Positions 1 through 5,740 of a stretch of DNA of 5,810 nucleotides are shown in pieces (within the stretch, counting starts at the first letter, position 1; each line of letters opens with the position of its first letter). A model generated the notes under the pieces. It was not told where the DNA came from. It searched no databases and was given only the letters and a program-made list of their open reading frames with translations. The translations under genes and the position numbers were made by a program. The stretch covers positions 1 through 5,810 of the forward strand of contig JABJOR010000518.1 of assembly GCA_018664265.1 (NCBI GenBank). Direction: 5' to 3'. The DNA is from Rhodospirillales bacterium. GTDB taxonomy: Bacteria; Pseudomonadota; Alphaproteobacteria; Rhodospirillales; Casp-alpha2.

Positions 1-140
1 GCTCATGACACCCTAGCCCCCTATTAACCAGATTCAATCCAAGCATTAAGTATACGCCTTTTATTCCCTTATTAACAGCATGGCTAATTTAAGAGATGCT
101 ACATGATTTTAAACAAAAGCAAGAAATTAACGGCTGATTG

Positions 141-149
141 TGATATACT
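141..149 (+). promoter_or_regulatory. Extended -10 promoter for the CBS protein gene
   Basis: TGATATACT reads as an extended -10 (TG-N-TATACT, with 5 of 6 matches to TATAAT at 144-149). A recognisable -35 is not seen at 16-18 bp upstream, which fits an extended -10 promoter. Transcription would begin near 156, giving a leader of about 38 nt. A 14-nt near-palindrome (GAGGTATATGCCTC, 157-170) lies right at the predicted start and could be an operator. This is prediction from sequence only. Confidence 0.5.
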
Positions 150-182
150 GTAGGAAGAGGTATATGCCTCAATATCTGGATT

Positions 183-189
183 AGGAGGT
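183..189 (+). promoter_or_regulatory. Ribosome binding site of the CBS protein gene
   Basis: AGGAGGT is a near-perfect Shine-Dalgarno sequence, with AGGAGG ending 5 nt before the ATG at 194. It fixes this start codon and suggests efficient translation. Confidence 0.8.
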
Positions 190-193
190 CGTT

Positions 194-628
194 ATGAAAA
201 TCACCCAAATCCTTGAAGAGTATGGCAGCAAGCCTGTTACGGTTCCGACCCATACCACAATTGGCCCACTGTCACATCGCCTGAAACTTGAACGAACAGG
301 TTCCGTTATTATCAGCAATGATGGGAACACCGTTGAAGGAATTATCACGGCACGTGATATCGTCCGCGCCCTATCAACTTACGGCGCAGAATTGATTGAT
401 GTTCCGGTTACAGAGTTGATGATCAAGGACGTGCATGCTTGTAAGCATGATGATGATGCTAAAACCGTAATGCATCGCATGTCATATTGGCGAGTACGCT
501 ACCTTCCTGTGATGGATGGTGGCAAACTTGTTGGTGTGGTCAACATTCGTGACTTGGTTAAAAGCTGTCTGATCGATGCTGAAATGGAAACCAACGTGTT
601 GCGTGATTTCATTGTTGCTGCAAGTTAA
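194..628 (+). CDS. Stand-alone CBS-pair domain protein
   Basis: This 144-residue protein consists almost entirely of two CBS motifs forming one Bateman module: about residues 7-62 and 72-125. Each repeat ends in the usual hydrophobic-strand plus acidic pattern, GIITARDIVRAL (49-60) and GVVNIRDLVKS (114-124). The T/S-x-x-D type ligand positions are T52/D55 in the first repeat, and N117/D120 in the second, where Asn replaces the more usual Ser/Thr. There is no signal peptide, membrane segment or fused effector domain, so it is a cytosolic protein. Known members of this domain family sense adenine nucleotides, S-adenosylmethionine or NADH and change the activity of partners; the partner here cannot be read from the sequence. 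The start is supported by AGGAGG 5 nt upstream. It is monocistronic as far as seen, and converges with the oxidoreductase gene with overlapping stops. The family call is firm, the ligand and role unknown. Confidence 0.9.
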   Translation: MKITQILEEYGSKPVTVPTHTTIGPLSHRLKLERTGSVIISNDGNTVEGIITARDIVRALSTYGAELIDVPVTELMIKDVHACKHDDDAKTVMHRMSYWRVRYLPVMDGGKLVGVVNIRDLVKSCLIDAEMETNVLRDFIVAAS

Positions 629-1593
629 TCCGCGAGCAGTGGTGCAACCCTGTTGGCGAACTTTTCCATCTGGTTCATTCCAAACGCGACCGACTCAAGG
701 CCGTGGAACTGGAACTCGACCACAAAGTGGTCAATGCCAGCATCTGAAAGAGCCATAATCTTATCGGCGCATTGCTCTGGCGAACCACTGATGGTTACCT
801 CTGTTGGATCAATGCTGGGGTCCTCAAAGGCAACACAATTGGTTAACGTAGGCATGTACTTTTGCAGGTCTTCATCATTATCGGCAATATAGGCGAAGGT
901 GAAGGAGGATAATTTGGGGTTTGTGCCGTATTTGGCGGCGGCTTCGGATAGTGTTGGTTTCCACATGTTTCTGACATCATCAGGAGAGGGCCAGAATGGC
1001 ACGATTGCCTCGCCGTATTTGGCAGCCCGGTCGATAGATTTAACACCGCCACCTATCCAGATAGGCGCCTTGGCCTGTACGGGCCGAGGTTGCATGGGGA
1101 TATCATTAATTTGGTAATGTTCACCTTCATGAGTAATGCGCTCCTCTGTCCACAGGCGGGTCAGAATTTCGAGTTGTTCGTCAAATAACTTGCCGCGTTT
1201 TTTGCTATTTACACCAACAGAGCCAAAATCTTCGCCCCACCAGCCCATAGCCGCCCCGATGATCACACGACCTTCGGACATGACATCCAGTGTTGAGAAG
1301 TATTTTGCCCATTCATACGGGGGCAGAAGAGGGAGAAGACAGGAATTGGTGCCAACCCTGAGCGTCTTGGTTCCAGCAACGATGGCTGGCAGGACAACCA
1401 TCGCATCGAGAACGTCCTGATTCGGAAAAGTGGTAAACAACCAACCCGGTGGCATTGTCATGTGCATGGGGAGGGTGACGGAATAGAACCCCAGTTCTTC
1501 GGCCAGTTGGGCACCTTCAACAATTTCACTGACTTTCGGAGTTTCTACACCCCACGGAAACATCATGACGCTAATATCTGAAATCTTTACCAT
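625..1593 (-). CDS. LLM-class flavin/F420-type oxidoreductase
   Basis: This 322-residue protein belongs to the bacterial luciferase-like monooxygenase superfamily, a TIM-barrel fold using FMN or coenzyme F420. Recognisable stretches are LAEELGFYSVTLP (30-42, strand 2 region), TLRVGTNSCLLPL (77-89), YFSTLDVMSEGRVIIGAAMGW (98-118), the RGKLFDEQLEILTRLW helix (133-148), EGEHYQI (156-162), MQPRPVQ (167-173) and PIWIGGG (177-183). A C-terminal GSPEQCADKI segment (from about 271) is typical of the group. Annotation pipelines often label such proteins 'F420-dependent', but many proteobacterial members use FMN, and the substrate cannot be inferred. The start is supported by GGGAG about 9 nt upstream on the minus strand. 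No signal peptide is present. The gene could be cotranscribed with slyX, but the 147-bp AT-rich gap makes its own promoter more likely. Its TAA shares bases with the convergent CBS gene stop. Confidence 0.88.
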   Translation of the reverse strand: MVKISDISVMMFPWGVETPKVSEIVEGAQLAEELGFYSVTLPMHMTMPPGWLFTTFPNQDVLDAMVVLPAIVAGTKTLRVGTNSCLLPLLPPYEWAKYFSTLDVMSEGRVIIGAAMGWWGEDFGSVGVNSKKRGKLFDEQLEILTRLWTEERITHEGEHYQINDIPMQPRPVQAKAPIWIGGGVKSIDRAAKYGEAIVPFWPSPDDVRNMWKPTLSEAAAKYGTNPKLSSFTFAYIADNDEDLQKYMPTLTNCVAFEDPSIDPTEVTISGSPEQCADKIMALSDAGIDHFVVEFQFHGLESVAFGMNQMEKFANRVAPLLAD

Positions 1594-1602
1594 TTGGCCG
1601 TT

Positions 1603-1607
1603 CTCCC
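1603..1607 (-). promoter_or_regulatory. Ribosome binding site of the LLM oxidoreductase
   Basis: On the minus strand GGGAG lies 9 nt before the ATG at 1593 and supports that start. Confidence 0.65.
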
Positions 1608-1660
1608 GAATGTGATGATTTGTTTCGGTATATACAAAAGTACAGTTTCGTTATGCAGGC

Positions 1661-1672
1661 AATTATATAATT
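1661..1672. promoter_or_regulatory. Perfect 12-bp AT palindrome, possible minus-strand -10
   Basis: AATTATATAATT is self-complementary. Read on the minus strand it contains TATAAT (1667 to 1662), a perfect -10, placing a start near 1655 and a leader of about 60 nt for the LLM oxidoreductase. The candidate -35 at 1685-1690 (TTATAA on the minus strand) is weak, about 3 of 6 matches. Because the surrounding DNA is very AT-rich, a chance match is quite possible. Confidence 0.3.
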
Positions 1673-1740
1673 CTTCTTGATTGATTATAAAAAATTATAA
1701 ATCCTGTTTGATTTTCAATTTTGCTGAATAACATATCGAT

Positions 1741-1965
1741 TTAAAAATGTGGTGGCAGGGGATCATCAGGGCCTGGCGCAGATTGATTGCCTTCTTCAAG
1801 GCTGAGAATACGGTTTTTCATGCCGTCTATTTTGTGCATCAAAGTATCAATGGTTTCCCATTGCTTTGCTGTGATATCACTTAGGTCCTGAATGGTGTTT
1901 TCCTGGTGAGTTAAATGCGACTCCAGTTCGTCAATGCGTTTTTCCAAGTTTACTATATCGCTCAT
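1741..1965 (-). CDS. slyX: SlyX family protein
   Basis: This small protein (74 residues; E. coli SlyX is about 72) has the SlyX layout. A long heptad-like helix, roughly residues 4-57 (for example LEKRIDELESHLTHQENTIQDL at the start), is predicted to form a coiled coil. It is followed by a flexible acidic/proline-rich tail ending PLPPHF, which matches the family's typical PPH(Y/F) C-terminus. The molecular function is not established for the family; in E. coli the gene was named for its position next to slyD. Here neither slyD nor other usual neighbours are present. GAGG 5 nt upstream on the minus strand supports the start. It is divergent from napF and lies upstream of the LLM oxidoreductase on the same strand. 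Confidence 0.85.
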   Translation of the reverse strand: MSDIVNLEKRIDELESHLTHQENTIQDLSDITAKQWETIDTLMHKIDGMKNRILSLEEGNQSAPGPDDPLPPHF

Positions 1966-2050
1966 AACGGCCTCAAATTATTTGTGGGTGTTGTCAGTCT
2001 ACACTGTAGCGGTTTCGATTAGCACAAAAACCAATATTTTTTTTGTGGGC

Positions 2051-2064
2051 TTAACCAAAGTCAA
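2051..2064. promoter_or_regulatory. CRP/FNR-family (NNR/NnrR-like) binding site
   Basis: TTAACCAAAGTCAA fits TTAAC-N4-GTCAA, close to the FNR consensus TTGAT-N4-ATCAA and closer to the NNR-type boxes known from alphaproteobacterial nitric-oxide-responsive promoters. The half-sites TTAAC and GTCAA are symmetric at 4 of 5 positions. Its centre (2057.5) is about 41 bp upstream of a start predicted from the TACGAT -10 at 2086-2091, the classical class II activator spacing. This would allow anaerobic or NO-linked control of nap. A caveat is that AGTCAA here is also a minus-strand TTGACT, so it could be a -35 for slyX. Confidence 0.45.
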
Positions 2065-2085
2065 ACTATGGGGGCTCAAAATGTG

Positions 2086-2091
2086 TACGAT
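2086..2091 (+). promoter_or_regulatory. Candidate -10 of the activator-dependent nap promoter
   Basis: TACGAT matches TATAAT at 4 of 6 positions and lies where a class II CRP/FNR-family site centred at 2057.5 would need it. The predicted start is near 2098, giving a leader of about 247 nt before napF. An 8-bp palindrome ATCATGAT (2090-2097) abuts it. Confidence 0.3.
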
Positions 2092-2129
2092 CATGATTAC
2101 TAAATAACATGCAGTTTATATTTAGGCTA

Positions 2130-2138
2130 TGCTATAAA
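2130..2138 (+). promoter_or_regulatory. Alternative extended -10 for the nap operon
   Basis: TGCTATAAA reads as an extended -10 (TG-N-TATAAA, 5 of 6 matches) without a clear -35. It would start transcription near 2145 and leave a leader of about 200 nt. It may be a second, activator-independent promoter or a chance match in AT-rich DNA. Confidence 0.3.
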
Positions 2139-2224
2139 ATGTGCAAGTATTTTCAATAAATATTTGCCTGCCCTTAAGTAATGTCTGAATATTAAAAAAT
2201 ACTGTGACTTTAAATATTGGGGTT

Positions 2225-2260
2225 AAGGAAGCAGAAATGAGGCAATTTAATGGTCTCTAG
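2225..2260 (+). other. Possible 7-codon leader reading frame upstream of napF
   Basis: AAGGA (2225-2229) lies 7 nt before an ATG at 2237 that opens MRQFNGL and a TAG at 2258-2260, ending 84 nt before napF. Spacing and Shine-Dalgarno quality are better than for napF itself. The peptide has no run of one amino acid that would indicate classical attenuation. It may be a translated upstream frame or chance. Confidence 0.25.
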
Positions 2261-2279
2261 TATCATCAATGCAACTAAT

Positions 2280-2301
2280 AGAACGCTATTTTTATCGTTC
2301 T
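2280..2301 (+). other. Short hairpin in the napF leader
   Basis: AGAACG (2280-2285) and CGTTCT (2296-2301) form a 6-bp stem with a 10-nt A/T loop, 20 nt after the short leader frame and about 30 nt before the napF ribosome binding site. The downstream sequence (TTGTTCCCCC) is not a proper U-tract, so a strong terminator is unlikely. A role in pausing or translation control is conceivable. Confidence 0.25.
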
Positions 2302-2332
2302 TTGTTCCCCCTGTAATAATAACATATTTTTT

Positions 2333-2336
2333 AGGG
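2333..2336 (+). promoter_or_regulatory. Ribosome binding site of napF (GTG start)
   Basis: AGGG sits 8 nt before the GTG at 2345 and decides this start. No in-frame ATG nearby gives the complete conserved N-terminus. The weak site plus GTG suggests modest translation. Confidence 0.5.
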
Positions 2337-2344
2337 TAATTGAC

Positions 2345-2872
2345 GTGGTTAGCGCAATCTCAAGAGCTGGATTTTTACGAGGACGGTTCAATAGTGACAG
2401 CACTACCATCCGTCCTCCATGGGCTGTTTTTGAAACTGAGCTAACCGATCAATGTATGGGGCTGGCTTCATGTGTTGATGCGTGTCCTGAAGGCATCATC
2501 ATCAAGGGGCGGGGAGGAATTCCTGAAATTTCTTTTGCATCTGGAGAATGTACCTTTTGTGGAGACTGCGCCAAGGCTTGCCCGGTAGGCCTTCTGGGTT
2601 TGGTGTCTAATAAAGATGAGGTGCAACGGCCTCATTGGGAATTGCACCTTTCAGTGTCAGATGTCTGTATCTCAGATAAAGGTGTTGTTTGCCATATATG
2701 TCCCGAGAAGTGTGACGCTAAAGCGATAGGATTTGATCGTACTGCTGCACGTGGAATTCTTGGCAAACCAAATATAAATCAATCTATCTGCACTGGCTGT
2801 GGCGCATGTATTGCGCCTTGTCCTGTTGGTGCCCTTTCCCTCTCTACTATTCAGCATAATGAGGCAGCATAA
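2345..2872 (+). CDS. napF: Ferredoxin-type protein NapF
   Basis: This 175-residue cytoplasmic iron-sulfur protein is slightly longer than E. coli NapF (about 164). It starts with the NapF-like SRAGFLRGRF (6-15) and has four cysteine motifs in family order. Motif 1 is C37..C43..C47P. Motif 2 is C69xxC72xxC75xxxC79P. Motif 3 is C108-x7-C116xxC119xxxC123. Motif 4 is C149xxC152xxC155xxxC159P. NapF interacts with NapA in the cytoplasm and is thought to act in its maturation or iron-sulfur loading before export. Motif 1 is unusual: the expected second cysteine of CxxCxxCxxxCP is Leu40 (codon CTG at 2462-2464), so one ligand of that cluster is missing. The start is GTG with AGGG 8 nt upstream. It is the first gene of the operon, with napD 2 nt downstream. 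The identity is secure from motif order and context. Confidence 0.92.
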   Translation: MVSAISRAGFLRGRFNSDSTTIRPPWAVFETELTDQCMGLASCVDACPEGIIIKGRGGIPEISFASGECTFCGDCAKACPVGLLGLVSNKDEVQRPHWELHLSVSDVCISDKGVVCHICPEKCDAKAIGFDRTAARGILGKPNINQSICTGCGACIAPCPVGALSLSTIQHNEAA

Positions 2873-2874
2873 TT

Positions 2875-3153
2875 ATGGATGCAAAAAACCAATTTAATAT
2901 TTGCGGGGTCTTTGTTCAGACGACCCCAGCACGTCTGGGGGATGTAGAACTTTCCCTCATCAACACACCAGGTGTTGATGTTCACCAAACTGAAGGGGAT
3001 GGCCGAATGGTCGTCACCGTTGAAGATACGCCGGACAAATACGCCAGTGATACGCTGGCGGATCTGCGTTTAGTGGAAGGGGTGCTGTCCGCATCTCTCG
3101 TTTATCACCATTGCGATACCGAATCTCAAATGTCGGAGGACATAAAATCATGA
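2875..3153 (+). CDS. napD: Chaperone NapD for nitrate reductase
   Basis: This 92-residue cytoplasmic protein (E. coli NapD about 87) has the predicted ferredoxin-like alpha/beta fold of the NapD family. The characteristic C-terminal stretch [13 protein letters not shown] (67-79) and N-terminal [16 protein letters not shown] (9-24) are clear. NapD binds the twin-arginine signal peptide of NapA and keeps it from premature export while the Mo-bisMGD cofactor is inserted. The start is preceded by GAGG (2861-2864) with a 10-nt gap and lies 2 nt after the napF stop. Its TGA overlaps the napA ATG (ATGA at 3150-3153), which suggests translational coupling of the chaperone with its client. The last 12 or so residues are polar, with no recognised motif. 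Confidence 0.93.
   Translation: MDAKNQFNICGVFVQTTPARLGDVELSLINTPGVDVHQTEGDGRMVVTVEDTPDKYASDTLADLRLVEGVLSASLVYHHCDTESQMSEDIKS
3135..3140 (+). promoter_or_regulatory. Ribosome binding site of napA
   Basis: GGAGGA lies 9 nt before the ATG at 3150, inside the end of napD. It selects this start over the in-frame ATG at 3111, which has no such site and would put 13 extra residues in front of the Tat motif. Confidence 0.8.
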
Positions 3154-5663
3154 AGATGAACAGAAGAAATTTCATCAAATCCAATGCTGCTGCTGCAACT
3201 GCTGTTGCCGCAGGAATGGCTCTGCCAGCAACCAAGGGAGCCAAAGCGGCTTCTGATGGAATTCGCTGGGACAAAGGCGCATGTCGGTTCTGTGGAACTG
3301 GCTGTGGTGTTTTAGTTGGCACCAAAGACGGACGTGTTGTTGCCACCCAGGGTGATCCGGATGCTCCAGTTAATAAAGGACTGAATTGCATCAAGGGTTA
3401 CTTCCTCTCCAAAATCATGTACGGCGAAGATCGACTGACCAAGCCATTACTGCGTGGTAAAGGTGGCGTGTTTGATAAAAGCTCTAAAGAATTCTCCGAA
3501 ATTTCATGGGATCAAGCTTTTGATATCATGGCGGAAAAATGGAAAGATGCTATTGATCCACAGGCTCCTGAAGGTGCCAAGAAAGTTGGCATGTTTGGCT
3601 CAGGCCAATGGACCGTATGGGAAGGCTATGCCGCCGCTAAATTCATGAAAGCAGGCCTTCGTTCCAATAATATTGATCCCAATGCACGTCACTGTATGGC
3701 TTCTGCTGTTGGTGCGTTCATGCGCGGGTTCGGTATTGATGAACCTATGGGCTGTTATGATGATTTGGAGCATGCTGATGCATTCGTGCTTTGGGGCTCC
3801 AATATGTCTGAAATGCACCCGATTCTGTGGTCACGTCTGACGAATACCCGTCTGACCAAGCCAGGTTCGGAAGTTCATGTGTTATCTACTTATGAGCACC
3901 GCAGTTTCGAACTCGCCGATAACGGCATGGTCTTTACCCCGCAAACGGATTTGGCGATTGCTAACTATATCGCCCATTACATCATTGAAAATGGTGCGGT
4001 AAACAACGACTTCCTATCCAGCCACGTCAATATCACCAAAACAGTGACTGATATTGGTTATGGTTTGCGCCCAGAACATCCGCTTGAAAAAGCCAAGAAA
4101 GGCAAAGGCGGAAAGCTGACTAAAATCGAATTTGCTGAATATGCAAAATCCGTTAGTGATTACACCCTTGAGTACACCAGCAAACTTTCCGGTGTCCCGG
4201 AAGATAAATTGCTGAAACTGGCCAAGCTCTATGCCGATCCTAATAAAAAGATTATGTCCTTGTGGACAATGGGTATGAACCAACACACTCGTGGTGTCTG
4301 GATCAATGGTCTTGTTTACAACATCCACCTGCTTACTGGTAAAATCTCTGAGCCTGGCAACAGCCCGTTCTCACTGACCGGTCAGCCATCTGCTTGTGGT
4401 ACGGCTCGTGAAGTCGGAACTTTTGCTCATCGTCTGCCTGCTGATCTGGTGGTCAAAAACGAAAAGCATCGCGCAGCTGCTGAAGCTATCTGGAATATTC
4501 CTACTGGAGTTATTCCACCCAAACCTGGTTATCATGCTGTTCTGCAAAATCGCATGTTAAAAGACGGCAAGCTCAATGCTTATTGGGTAATGTGTAACAA
4601 TAACATGCAAGCTGCGGCAAACATGAACGAGGAAGGCTTGCCGGGTTATCGTAATCCTAAAAACTTTATCGTCGTGTCTGATCCTTACTTTACTGTTTCA
4701 GCAGAAGCTGCTGATCTGGTTCTTCCAACTTCTATGTGGATGGAAAAAGAAGGTGCTTATGGTAATGCTGAACGTCGTACTCAATTCTGGCGCCAGCAGG
4801 TAAAAGGCCCGGGCGAGTCCAAATCTGACCTTTGGCAGGTAATGGAATTCTCCAAACGCTTCAAGTTATCTGAAGTTTGGGCCACTGAATCCATTGCTGC
4901 ATCGGCCTATACGCCAGATACCAATCTTTTTGATGTGCTGTTTGCTAATGGTGGCGTTAACAAGTTTCCACAGCAGGAAATTACAGACGGCTCCGGCAAC
5001 ACATACGGCAATGATGAATCAGAAGACTTTGGTTTCTATGTCCAGAAGGGCATCTTCGAAGAATATCGTCGCTTCCAGTTTGAAGGACCGAAAAAAGGCC
5101 ACGAAATGGCTGACTTCGATAGCTATCACAAGGTTCGTGGTCAACGTTGGCCGGTTATTGATGGCAAAGAAACCCTATGGCGTTTCCGCGAAGGATATGA
5201 TCCTCATGTGGCAGCAGGTAAAGGCGTAGAGTTCTACGGCAAGAAAGATGGTAAAGCGAATATCATTTTTGCACCGTATGAGCCTGCAGCTGAAAGCCCG
5301 GATGCTGAATTTGATCTTTGGCTTTCCACAGGTCGTGTTCTTGAGCATTGGCATTCCGGCACCATGACCCGCCGGGTTCCAGAACTCTACCGTGCCTATC
5401 CGGATGCCAAAATTTATATGCACCCGGAAGACGCCAAAGCCCGTGGTTTCAAACGTGGGCAGGAGGTCAAGGTTGAAACAAGACGTGGTGATCTGCTTAC
5501 CCGAGTTGAAACCCGTGGTCGTAATAAACCACCTCAAGGGTTGGTGTTCATGCCTTGGTTCGATGCTGCCCAGTTGGTTAATAAACTGACACTGGATGCC
5601 ACTGATCCGCTTTCAAAAGAAACGGATTACAAGAAGTGCGCATGCAGGGTAGTTAAGGCCTAA
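3150..5663 (+). CDS. napA: Periplasmic nitrate reductase catalytic subunit NapA
   Basis: This 837-residue subunit (E. coli 828) reduces nitrate to nitrite in the periplasm. A Tat signal occupies residues 1-33: NRRNFIK at 4-10, an Ala-rich stretch, and a likely cleavage after AKA (31-33). The [4Fe-4S] ligands are C45, C48, C52 and C80, followed by K82, at the position of the conserved lysine bridging cluster and pterin. The molybdenum ligand is C182 in [13 protein letters not shown]. Further family marks are [40 protein letters not shown] and, in the C-terminal molybdopterin-binding domain, [16 protein letters not shown] (from T727), [19 protein letters not shown] and [14 protein letters not shown]. 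All key residues are present and the frame is intact. The start overlaps napD and has GGAGGA 9 nt upstream. Electrons arrive through NapB/NapC or NapGH, encoded further downstream or elsewhere. A NapA rather than Nas-type enzyme is indicated by the Tat signal and the nap context. Confidence 0.97.
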   Translation: MKMNRRNFIKSNAAAATAVAAGMALPATKGAKAASDGIRWDKGACRFCGTGCGVLVGTKDGRVVATQGDPDAPVNKGLNCIKGYFLSKIMYGEDRLTKPLLRGKGGVFDKSSKEFSEISWDQAFDIMAEKWKDAIDPQAPEGAKKVGMFGSGQWTVWEGYAAAKFMKAGLRSNNIDPNARHCMASAVGAFMRGFGIDEPMGCYDDLEHADAFVLWGSNMSEMHPILWSRLTNTRLTKPGSEVHVLSTYEHRSFELADNGMVFTPQTDLAIANYIAHYIIENGAVNNDFLSSHVNITKTVTDIGYGLRPEHPLEKAKKGKGGKLTKIEFAEYAKSVSDYTLEYTSKLSGVPEDKLLKLAKLYADPNKKIMSLWTMGMNQHTRGVWINGLVYNIHLLTGKISEPGNSPFSLTGQPSACGTAREVGTFAHRLPADLVVKNEKHRAAAEAIWNIPTGVIPPKPGYHAVLQNRMLKDGKLNAYWVMCNNNMQAAANMNEEGLPGYRNPKNFIVVSDPYFTVSAEAADLVLPTSMWMEKEGAYGNAERRTQFWRQQVKGPGESKSDLWQVMEFSKRFKLSEVWATESIAASAYTPDTNLFDVLFANGGVNKFPQQEITDGSGNTYGNDESEDFGFYVQKGIFEEYRRFQFEGPKKGHEMADFDSYHKVRGQRWPVIDGKETLWRFREGYDPHVAAGKGVEFYGKKDGKANIIFAPYEPAAESPDAEFDLWLSTGRVLEHWHSGTMTRRVPELYRAYPDAKIYMHPEDAKARGFKRGQEVKVETRRGDLLTRVETRGRNKPPQGLVFMPWFDAAQLVNKLTLDATDPLSKETDYKKCACRVVKA
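3159..3179 (+). other. Twin-arginine export motif of NapA
   Basis: These codons specify NRRNFIK, matching the S/T-R-R-x-F-L-K Tat consensus. This is the segment NapD is known to bind. It is followed by an Ala-rich hydrophobic stretch and AKA-A as a plausible signal peptidase site. Confidence 0.85.
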
Positions 5664-5678
5664 CAAAAGCTGATTGAT

Positions 5679-5702
5679 GGGCCGATGGTCTTCCATCGGC
5701 CC
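5679..5702 (+). other. Perfect 10-bp stem-loop between napA and napG
   Basis: GGGCCGATGG (5679-5688) and CCATCGGCCC (5693-5702) are exact reverse complements around a TCTT loop. The GC-rich stem begins 15 nt after the napA stop. No T-run follows (TGATACAGCC), so it is unlikely to be an efficient intrinsic terminator. It may protect the 3' end of a napFDA transcript or cause partial termination, lowering napG and downstream expression relative to napA. Confidence 0.7.
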
Positions 5703-5727
5703 TGATACAGCCTTGTTTACTGATTTC

Positions 5728-5731
5728 AAGG
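5728..5731 (+). promoter_or_regulatory. Ribosome binding site of napG (GTG start)
   Basis: AAGG in CAAGGTGATG lies 9 nt before the GTG at 5741. The nearby ATG at 5734 runs into a stop after six codons in its frame, so GTG is the only start that reads into the Tat motif. Confidence 0.6.
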
Positions 5732-5740
5732 TGATGCAAC

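Larger units (their letters stand above)
1..193. other. Intergenic region upstream of the CBS protein gene
   Basis: No complete gene is visible. In frame 1 the window opens with eight sense codons (AHDTLAPY) and a TAA at 25-27, which could be the tail of a rightward gene, but eight codons prove nothing. Alternatively a leftward gene could start at the ATG whose complement is CAT at 4-6. On the minus strand it is preceded by AGGG (complement of 11-14) and, further up, a TATACT (complement of 49-54). The window edge prevents a choice. The right half carries the promoter and ribosome binding site of the CBS gene. Confidence 0.5.
1966..2344. other. Divergent slyX / napF regulatory region
   Basis: These 379 bp contain no gene of normal size. 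A napE-like small membrane protein frame is not present. From left to right it holds: the slyX ribosome binding site (1971-1974, minus); an A/T-rich 8-bp inverted repeat CACAAAAA/TTTTTGTG (2023-2030 and 2040-2047); an NNR/FNR-family-like box (2051-2064); candidate -10 elements TACGAT (2086-2091) and TGCTATAAA (2130-2138); nested inverted repeats (2172-2228); a 7-codon open frame (2237-2260); a 6-bp hairpin (2280-2301); and the napF ribosome binding site. The length and density of symmetric elements suggest a regulated promoter with a long leader. Confidence 0.6.

Noticed and set aside
1..27. Partial gene at the left edge
   Set aside because: Either an eight-codon rightward tail or a two-codon leftward start could be proposed; neither can be supported from so few bases.
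653..1420. Several plus-strand open frames opposite the LLM oxidoreductase (653-892, 899-1117, 1136-1420)
   Set aside because: They are antisense to a clearly conserved protein, show no recognisable family features, and look like frame shadows.
1679..1720. TTGAT / TTGATTTTCAA sequences suggestive of FNR boxes
   Set aside because: The half-site spacing is wrong (a 3-nt centre) or the second half is absent, in very AT-rich DNA.
2255..2268. Possible FNR site ending in ATCAA (2264-2268)
   Set aside because: The left half-site (TCTAG) matches TTGAT at only about 2 of 5 positions.
3111..3149. Upstream in-frame ATG that would extend NapA by 13 residues
   Set aside because: It has no ribosome binding site, overlaps napD by a further 13 codons, and would move the Tat motif away from the N-terminus. 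The ATG at 3150 has GGAGGA 9 nt upstream and an ATGA overlap.
4894..5589. Open frames of 60-120 codons inside napA on both strands
   Set aside because: They lie wholly within napA and have no family resemblance; napA itself is intact and conserved through this stretch.
5679..5702. Calling the napA-napG stem-loop an intrinsic terminator
   Set aside because: The stem is strong, but it is followed by TGATACAGCC rather than a T-run, and napG with its own ribosome binding site follows closely in the same direction.
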